64,000 nt of DNA from Syntrophomonadaceae bacterium (GTDB lineage: Bacteria > Bacillota > PH28-bin88): positions 1 to 64,000 of the forward strand of contig JAGXSE010000039.1 in the NCBI GenBank assembly GCA_018333865.1, given 5' to 3'. Under the pieces are notes generated by a model. It saw only the letters and a list, made by a program, of their open reading frames with translations. It had not been told where the DNA came from and searched no databases. A program made the position numbers and the translations under genes. Of the stretch, positions 58,967 through 64,000 are shown piece after piece. The stretch's first letter is position 1; each line of letters opens with the position of its first letter.

Positions 58967-60448
58967 CTAAGAAATATTCTGGGGTTGGGACTTGCTTTTC
59001 AGCTTAATACCACCCCATAAAAGAAAAATAATAAAACACCCGATGATTATTACCCCAGGATGGGTTAGCCAGGCAAAACCGTGGAAGGACATGGAGATCC
59101 ACAGATATCTTTCGGTTGCGGTTGACAGCACAAACCCGATAATTAGCGGAGGGCGGGGCCAGTCCAGGTGTTTCATCACCCAACCTAGCACACCGATAAT
59201 AACAAAGAAAATAATATCCCCCCAGTGACGATTAGCCTGATACGATCCGATCAACAGAATCACCAGGATAAAGGGAACCAGTTTCTGTGCCGGAATTTGG
59301 CAAATACGAGCAACAACCTTAGAAAACAAAATGCAGGCAGCTGCTCCAAAAATATTAGCTAAAACTAAGGTCCAAATTATTACCATCAATAATGTTAATT
59401 CTGTTGTCACCATGCTAGCCCCAGCATGCACACCCATCAAGGTTAGGCCTCCCAAGAGAATAGCAGTAGTGCCACTGCCAGGAATACCAAACATCAATGC
59501 AGGTATCAAAGCGCCTCCTTCTTTAGCGTTATTGCCGCTTTCAGGCGCGATCACCCCTCTGATGTCGCCCTTGCCAAAGTTTTCTGAGTTTTTACAAAAC
59601 CGCATCGCAGCACCATAGTTTACCCAGTTAACCACTGCCCCGCCAAGTCCTGGAATAAACCCGACCAATGCACCTATTCCGGCGCTCCAGAGGATTAACC
59701 ATTTTTCCCGGATGGCGTCTCTGATACCCTGTAAGATTCCACTGCCTGTCGGGGTTGCGCATTTGGCAATACTACGGCGCTCAGCCAGCAAATCCAGCAA
59801 TTCTGGAAAGGCAAACAAACCCAGTGCCATCACTATCAAAGGAACCCCGGCAGATAAATACAGGATGTCGAAAGTATACCGGTATTCCGGTACTGCCGGC
59901 GCTACCCCAACCGCACCTAACATAAGGCCAAAAGCCCCTGCCAAGATTCCCTTAAGAGGTGCGTTGCCGGCCAAAATGCCTACCATACTTAACCCCATAA
60001 TCGACATCATCAATAATTCCGGTGACTTAAAGGCTAGCACCAATGGCCGAAAAACTGGAATGGCCAGAAACAGCACCACTCCTCCGATAATTCCTCCAAT
60101 CATTGAGCTAAAAAAAGCAGCACCCAATGCCCTGGAGGCTTCACCTTTCTGCGCAAGTGGATACCCATCAAGGATTGTGGCCTGTGCGCCTGATGATCCA
60201 GGCATTCCTATTAACACAGAAGGAAAGGTATCACTGGTATGAATGACTGCTGCCATCCCAATTAACATGGCCATCCCTGAGTAAGGGTCCATGCCGAAGA
60301 TAAAAGGTAGTAAGATAGACATACCTACCATTCCGCCTAAACCAGGCAGAAACCCTATTACCAAGCCCACTGCGATACCTATAAACATAAAGATCAGCCT
60401 GGCCGGGTCAAACAAGATCATTAAGGCCTGCAGGGCAATTTCCAACAA
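58967..60448 (-). CDS. tctA: Tripartite tricarboxylate transporter large permease
   Basis: About 493 residues from TTG 60446-60448, with GGAGGTG upstream. Eleven to twelve helices. GFLPGLGGMVGMSILLP and GFIPGLGGAVVNWVNYG are the two PGLGG motifs of TctA, and FGIPGSGTTAILLGGL a third conserved segment. It takes carboxylate from the TctC-type binding protein and moves it with sodium or protons. Order tctC-tctA-tctB is intact. Confidence 0.94.
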   Translation of the reverse strand: MLEIALQALMILFDPARLIFMFIGIAVGLVIGFLPGLGGMVGMSILLPFIFGMDPYSGMAMLIGMAAVIHTSDTFPSVLIGMPGSSGAQATILDGYPLAQKGEASRALGAAFFSSMIGGIIGGVVLFLAIPVFRPLVLAFKSPELLMMSIMGLSMVGILAGNAPLKGILAGAFGLMLGAVGVAPAVPEYRYTFDILYLSAGVPLIVMALGLFAFPELLDLLAERRSIAKCATPTGSGILQGIRDAIREKWLILWSAGIGALVGFIPGLGGAVVNWVNYGAAMRFCKNSENFGKGDIRGVIAPESGNNAKEGGALIPALMFGIPGSGTTAILLGGLTLMGVHAGASMVTTELTLLMVIIWTLVLANIFGAAACILFSKVVARICQIPAQKLVPFILVILLIGSYQANRHWGDIIFFVIIGVLGWVMKHLDWPRPPLIIGFVLSTATERYLWISMSFHGFAWLTHPGVIIIGCFIIFLLWGGIKLKSKSQPQNIS

Positions 60449-60505
60449 ATGCAAACACCTCCATAACAAAACTAGCTGCAATTCTAGGATTTCAGGTTAG
60501 CCTTT

Positions 60506-60538
60506 GCCTCAGTGGAGGATTGGGTCCCCTACTGAGGC
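60506..60538 (-). terminator. Hairpin between tctC and tctA
   Basis: GCCTCAGT (60506-60513) and ACTGAGGC (60531-60538) form a perfect 8-bp stem enclosing GGGG/CCTCC-type bases. A second G/C-rich hairpin (60601-60626) lies just after the tctC stop. They probably give higher tctC than tctAB levels by attenuation or 3'-end protection. Confidence 0.6.
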
Positions 60539-60654
60539 TTAAACCATTAAATACAATGCTGTAACCGTTCTAATAATGGGCGAGGCCGACAATTTGCATT
60601 GGAGGGGGGAAGTAAGCCCCCCCTCCCTCCTAAACTAAGAAAAATTTTAAACCA

Positions 60655-62085
60655 TTACCATCTAACACCGTATTTACCTGATAAATGTCTTCGTACCCAT
60701 TCCAGCACGCTATCAGGCACATCCATACCAGTAGCAAGTCTCACTAACTCTTCGCCCACTAAGGGATCATAGCCACCTAATTCTTCGGCACCCTTTTCAA
60801 GGAATTCCGGATCTTTGATCATTGCACTAAAAGCATCTCTCAACGCCTTGATAGCCTCTGGTGGCGCATTACTGTGGATCCAATAAGGTTTAGCAGTAGA
60901 AACATTGGCAGCAATAAAGGCTTTATAGGCTTCCCACTCAGGACCGGAGGGTTCTCTTCCATACATCGCCACGTGAAGTTCTCCTACTGTTGGCAAATTC
61001 GGATACACAGGATCGCGAACCAACTTCCCGTCCTTAATCATGCCTAAAGTAGCAATCGGAATCGCCCTCCTGGCTGCCACCATTGGTTCGACATGTCTTT
61101 TATAAGCCGCAATTAGCTGAAAATCGACATTGGTCTCCCCCCGTTCATAGGCTAGCCGCGCCGCAGCCCGGCCCTCAAAACCCATCACTGAGTGCACATT
61201 AATGCCCAGGATCTCCCACGCTAAAAGCATAACAAGGTCTAGCCCAGTCGCACTGATTCCAGCAAATACCAAAGGTTGCGCAGGTTTTAACAAGTCTCTC
61301 GGCTCCTTATAGCCAGTCCTGGGACTAACGTAAATCACCGCACCCATGGGAAGGGATATTAGTGGCGTTAGCTTTTTAAAGTCATACTTAACAGCAGGTA
61401 CCCTCAGAAGATAAGGATTGTGAGTTGAACCGGCACTTGCAAAAATGTGCAATCCGTCTGCCGGCCGGTTCAGCATGTAAGTATTAGCCCCTGTTATGCT
61501 ACCGGCACCAGGCACATTGACCACCTGGACTGCTGGCTGACCAGGCAAATGCTTGCGTAAAAATGGAGCTATAAACCTGGCGGTAACATCGGTTCCTCCT
61601 CCTGCACCAAAAGGCACCAGGATTTCAATAGTTTTACCCTGATAAAAGGGGCGTGCGGCCGGTGCTGGCGCAGGGGCAGGTGCCGGTGCCGGTGCTGGAG
61701 CTACTGCAACTGGTCGCGGTTCAGGCGCTGGCGCAGGCCTTGGCGCAGGGGCCGGGGCTGGTGCCGGAGCTACTGCAACTGGTCGCGGTTCAGGCGCTGG
61801 CGCAGGCCTTGGCGCAGGGGCCGGGGCTGGTGCCGGAGCCGGGGCTGGGGCCGGTGCTGGCGCTGGTGCTGGAGCCGGTGCTGGCACTGGCGCTGGAGCA
61901 GGTACTGGCACTGGCGCTGGAGCAGGTGCTGGGGCCGGTGCTGGTGCCGGAGCTGGCGCTGGCGCTGGGGCCGGTGCCTGAGTGGTTTGCTGAACGCCAC
62001 AGCCACCCAACACAGATGCCATCAACACCGCCACTAAAAAAATTGCTAAAATTCTGGTGAACTTACTTGATCTTCGCAAGGACAT
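60655..62085 (-). CDS. tctC: TctC-type substrate-binding lipoprotein with long Ala-Pro linker
   Basis: About 476 residues from ATG 62083-62085, 8 bases after GGGGGAGG. A lipoprotein signal ends in VLGGCG (Cys near residue 29). A linker of about 105 residues, nearly all Ala-Pro with Val, Glu and Arg insertions, precedes the TctC domain (GKTIEILVPFGAGGGTDVTAR, split at the ligand loop). The linker DNA has a 69-bp tandem repeat. In a Gram-positive cell the linker would span the wall and present the binding domain outside. It delivers carboxylates to TctAB. Confidence 0.92.
   Translation of the reverse strand: MSLRRSSKFTRILAIFLVAVLMASVLGGCGVQQTTQAPAPAPAPAPAPAPAPAPAPAPVPVPAPAPVPAPAPAPAPAPAPAPAPAPAPAPAPRPAPAPEPRPVAVAPAPAPAPAPRPAPAPEPRPVAVAPAPAPAPAPAPAPAARPFYQGKTIEILVPFGAGGGTDVTARFIAPFLRKHLPGQPAVQVVNVPGAGSITGANTYMLNRPADGLHIFASAGSTHNPYLLRVPAVKYDFKKLTPLISLPMGAVIYVSPRTGYKEPRDLLKPAQPLVFAGISATGLDLVMLLAWEILGINVHSVMGFEGRAAARLAYERGETNVDFQLIAAYKRHVEPMVAARRAIPIATLGMIKDGKLVRDPVYPNLPTVGELHVAMYGREPSGPEWEAYKAFIAANVSTAKPYWIHSNAPPEAIKALRDAFSAMIKDPEFLEKGAEELGGYDPLVGEELVRLATGMDVPDSVLEWVRRHLSGKYGVRW
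61690..61840 (-). repeat. 69-bp tandem repeat in the tctC linker
   Basis: The unit beginning near GAGCTACTGCAACTGG at 61698 recurs 69 bases later at 61767 with almost no change, giving two copies of a 23-residue APAPAPRPAPAPEPRPVAV-type unit. The flanking sequence is shorter GGTGCT-type hexamer repetition. Slippage or unequal crossing-over here would change linker length in frame. Confidence 0.85.
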
Positions 62086-62226
62086 CAACATTACCTCCCC
62101 CTTCTTTTAGTTCAATTAGGATTACATCGGCTTTTAAAAAAAGCATTTTATTTGCCTATTTCACCCCCTTATTAATTGACTGACAATAAAAAATTCTTTC
62201 TTAAACCTAAGGTCTTCCAAATTTCT

Positions 62227-62247
62227 CATAGATAGTTACCCGCTATA
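62227..62247 (-). repeat. Dispersed 22-bp repeat, copy 3 (reverse strand)
   Basis: Minus-strand TATAGCGGGTAACTATCTATG matches copies at 39774 and 48082 at 17 to 18 of 21 positions. It lies in the tctC upstream region beside a possible TTGTGA-17-TATAGC promoter. Confidence 0.5.
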
Positions 62248-62367
62248 ATTATTTTATAGAATATTCACAAAATATTTATTTAAAATAAAATTTATATTAT
62301 TCTACATGAGGCATATAAATGACTGCTGCCTTTTCCCGCAAGACGTTATTTTCCCCAAAAACCAGGA

Positions 62368-63531
62368 TCAGGGTTGGAGGAAATACTCTTCCGGTACATA
62401 GACAAAGCCATCCATCAACCTGCGGGCGGTCCGGAAAGCCGTCCCTTTTATATACTCATAGGCACCGCAGCCACAGGCCATCTCTACTTCCACATCTACC
62501 GTCCCGCCTGGGTGGCCAAGCCGCACTAAATTGCTTTCTTTTCGCTCAAGGGGCATCATCTCCCATACCACGCTGCCTGTTATCTTGGCTGCTCCAGCAG
62601 TGCAGATGGCCCCGGTGATGGCATAAGAGGCATGGAGTCTGCCCATGGACATGATCCGGGCAGTTACATCAATCTCCTGGGCCTTGATTGGTACGCCGGA
62701 AGTGCTGGCATAGGTAACCGCAGGTGATACAAAGGCAATTTTCGGTACGGCGGGACTCTTCTGGGTGGCTTCTTCAAGAGTTTTTGCCAGTCCAACTCTA
62801 ACCGTAGCCGCAGCCCGGATGCTTTCGATTTTAGCCAGCATTTCCGGGTCACTGTCTATTGCTGGCGGCAATTCGGTCCCCTGTAATCCTAAGTCAGAGG
62901 CCTTAACAAAAACCAGCGGATTGGCTGCATCCACAATGGAAACTGTAAATGGGCCGTAGTTCCCAGTCTCCAAAACGTCAGCCGCATTCCCTGTGGGAAG
63001 CAGCTTTCCTGTAACCGAGCCGCCCGGTTGTTGGAACTCCAGGCCGATCTTGGCCCCGTTTCCGGGAATGCCGGCGATGGCATAGTCCCCGCTGACTTTG
63101 GCTTTGCCGTTTTCCACCGGCACTTGGGCATTAATATACTTTTGAGTGTTGGTATTAAAAATCCTGACAAGAGTAACCGGTTCTGTCACTTCTACCATGC
63201 CTTCGTCAATGGCGTAGGGGCCTACTGCGGAGGAGATATTGCCGCAGTTTCCCTTCCGGTCAATCAACCAGTTAGTGATACTGACCTGGCCAAAGGTGTA
63301 ATTGACAGTGTTGGGTTCACCAGTCCGGGGGCTGATCACCGCCACTTTACTGGTAGTGGAGGTAGCACCTCCCAGGCCGTTGATCTGCCGCCCGTAAGGG
63401 TCAGGGCTGCCAAAAGCTATAGAGATCACCCTGTCCCGGATTTCAGGGTCTTGGGGCAGATCCTTTTCTTGAAAAAATAATGCTCTGCTAGTCCCTCCTC
63501 GCATGATGGTGACGGGAATTTTTCTTTGCAT
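62368..63531 (-). CDS. prpF: PrpF-family isomerase (aconitate/methylaconitate isomerase type)
   Basis: 387 residues. MRGGTSRALFFQEKDLP at the N-terminus, GGATSTTSKVAVI, KGNCGNISSAVGPYA with a catalytic-site cysteine, and GAICTAGAAKI are PrpF hallmarks. PrpF proteins shift double bonds by proton transfer (2-methylaconitate cis/trans, 4-oxalomesaconate, 3-methylitaconate). It has RBS AAAGGAGCG and precedes the tct genes with a 276-base AT-rich gap, so it may be a separate transcript in the same pathway. Confidence 0.92.
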   Translation of the reverse strand: MQRKIPVTIMRGGTSRALFFQEKDLPQDPEIRDRVISIAFGSPDPYGRQINGLGGATSTTSKVAVISPRTGEPNTVNYTFGQVSITNWLIDRKGNCGNISSAVGPYAIDEGMVEVTEPVTLVRIFNTNTQKYINAQVPVENGKAKVSGDYAIAGIPGNGAKIGLEFQQPGGSVTGKLLPTGNAADVLETGNYGPFTVSIVDAANPLVFVKASDLGLQGTELPPAIDSDPEMLAKIESIRAAATVRVGLAKTLEEATQKSPAVPKIAFVSPAVTYASTSGVPIKAQEIDVTARIMSMGRLHASYAITGAICTAGAAKITGSVVWEMMPLERKESNLVRLGHPGGTVDVEVEMACGCGAYEYIKGTAFRTARRLMDGFVYVPEEYFLQP

Positions 63532-63651
63532 GCTTTCTTTCGCTCCTTTCTGTTTAATTATTTGGCCTCATGGGTCCATGTTTTTAAAGAACAGATCAGG
63601 TTTTGAAAGAGCTTATTCCTTAAGGAAATACCCTGGCCAAAGACAGTGAGC

Positions 63652-64000
63652 TTACCTGGCAAGAGGAAACTCCTTGGAAGAGATTGGATGCGGCTGCCAG
63701 GTGGCAGGAAGGTTATTGACGACTTGGCCTTCTTCAAATTTAACAGCAGGATGCAAAATAAGTTGAGTCCGCCGCCAGAGCCGGCCCACAAATTTCCGGT
63801 AAAGATGCACTATAAACAAGATATCCACAGTAAGGGCGGTGTACACGTGCACCCAGACAGCAACGATCATAACGGCTGTGCCTGGATCACCGACCTCAAT
63901 CCACTTCATAATGCCAGTAACAGTCAGAAGGACCATACCACCAAGGACTGCTAAATACCAGATCTTCTGTCCCGTGTTGAACTCGCCCTGGAACAGAACT
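63652..64000 (-). CDS. Cytochrome b membrane subunit, C-terminal part (FdnI/formate dehydrogenase gamma-like)
   Basis: The frame enters from the right edge and ends at 63652, giving 116 residues. FQGEFNTGQKIWYL at the start of the fragment matches the G-x-F-N-x-G-Q-K motif of FdnI-type cytochromes. Two helices follow, with HVYTALTVDILFIVHLYRKF supplying heme-ligand histidines. Such subunits pass electrons from a periplasmic or membrane oxidoreductase to quinone. The 5' part is outside the window. Its stop is 120 bases before prpF. Confidence 0.75.
   Translation of the reverse strand, partial: VLFQGEFNTGQKIWYLAVLGGMVLLTVTGIMKWIEVGDPGTAVMIVAVWVHVYTALTVDILFIVHLYRKFVGRLWRRTQLILHPAVKFEEGQVVNNLPATWQPHPISSKEFPLAR

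Noticed and set aside
61653-62060. Plus-strand low-complexity frame over the tctC linker.
   Set aside because: It is a frame shadow of the GC-rich Ala-Pro repeat.
1-64000. CRISPR array, rRNA operon, complete tRNA gene, integrase or prophage.
   Set aside because: Searched by eye on both strands; no regularly spaced repeats, rRNA signatures, cloverleaf candidates or phage structural genes were found.

Overview
The window reads as chromosomal DNA of a strictly anaerobic, Gram-positive, Clostridia-type Firmicute, in the range of Desulfotomaculum, Pelotomaculum and Moorella. The evidence is a CIRCE-controlled groES start, a Rex redox repressor, a TrkA/TrkH pair, an EndoA-type MazF, a TsaD-RimI-TsaB-TsaE block, a LexA-boxed dinB, sigma-54 control, a selenocysteine formate dehydrogenase and a very large molybdenum-cofactor investment. 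Almost every gene is on the minus strand; the plus-strand exceptions are a regulator, dinB, the fdhA-sbtAB block and a toxin-antitoxin pair. Species assignment is inference.

Layout. 1-5 kb: edge of groESL, pduL, rex, and an unknown protein with an ion-transporter-superfamily permease. 5-18.7 kb: a Mop-type molybdenum aldehyde oxidoreductase with a molybdopterin-binding protein and a string of poorly understood maturation-type genes (histidine phosphatase, AMP-ligase-like protein, radical SAM protein, MobA-HD fusion, XdhC, C-GCAxxG-C-C protein, methyltransferase, small four-cysteine protein, flavin/FeS/CCG oxidoreductase), resembling the Desulfovibrio vulgaris DVU1549-DVU1559 region as I recall it. 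19-25.6 kb: molybdate ABC transporter modABC, a divergent one-component regulator, and a sigma-54 activator preceded by a molybdenum-cofactor riboswitch. 25.8-32.1 kb: SOS-type dinB and a cofactor-biosynthesis operon (small Cys protein, moeA, moeA-PBP fusion, moaC, mog) under a second riboswitch. 32-39.6 kb: a sensor kinase, 5-formyl-THF cyclo-ligase, a Sec-containing formate dehydrogenase, then SbtA and SbtB bicarbonate-uptake genes. 39.8-52.6 kb: larE, trkA, trkH, a metallo-beta-lactamase protein, a radical SAM-PDZ protein, a DnaA-box cluster, the t6A genes, uracil-DNA glycosylase, an amidohydrolase, a NIF3 protein, a glutamine amidotransferase and mazEF. 52.8-64 kb: a LysR regulator, a Phd/VapC pair, and a catabolic operon prpF-tctC-tctA-tctB-larA-aconitase, with a cytochrome b fragment at the right edge.

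How it fits together. Molybdate is imported by ModABC, made into cofactor by Mog, MoaC and the MoeA proteins, and used by the aldehyde oxidoreductase and formate dehydrogenase. Two Moco-type riboswitches, a sigma-54 activator and a -24/-12 promoter suggest a cascade in which cofactor supply sets expression of the oxidoreductase system (inference). Formate dehydrogenase beside a bicarbonate transporter, its PII-like partner and a folate-C1 enzyme suggests CO2 supply for formate-level carbon fixation. The right-hand operon looks like an uptake and isomerisation route for an unsaturated or hydroxylated tricarboxylate, with a nickel-pincer LarA epimerase added to a PrpF/aconitase pair; LarE for its cofactor lies 17 kb away.
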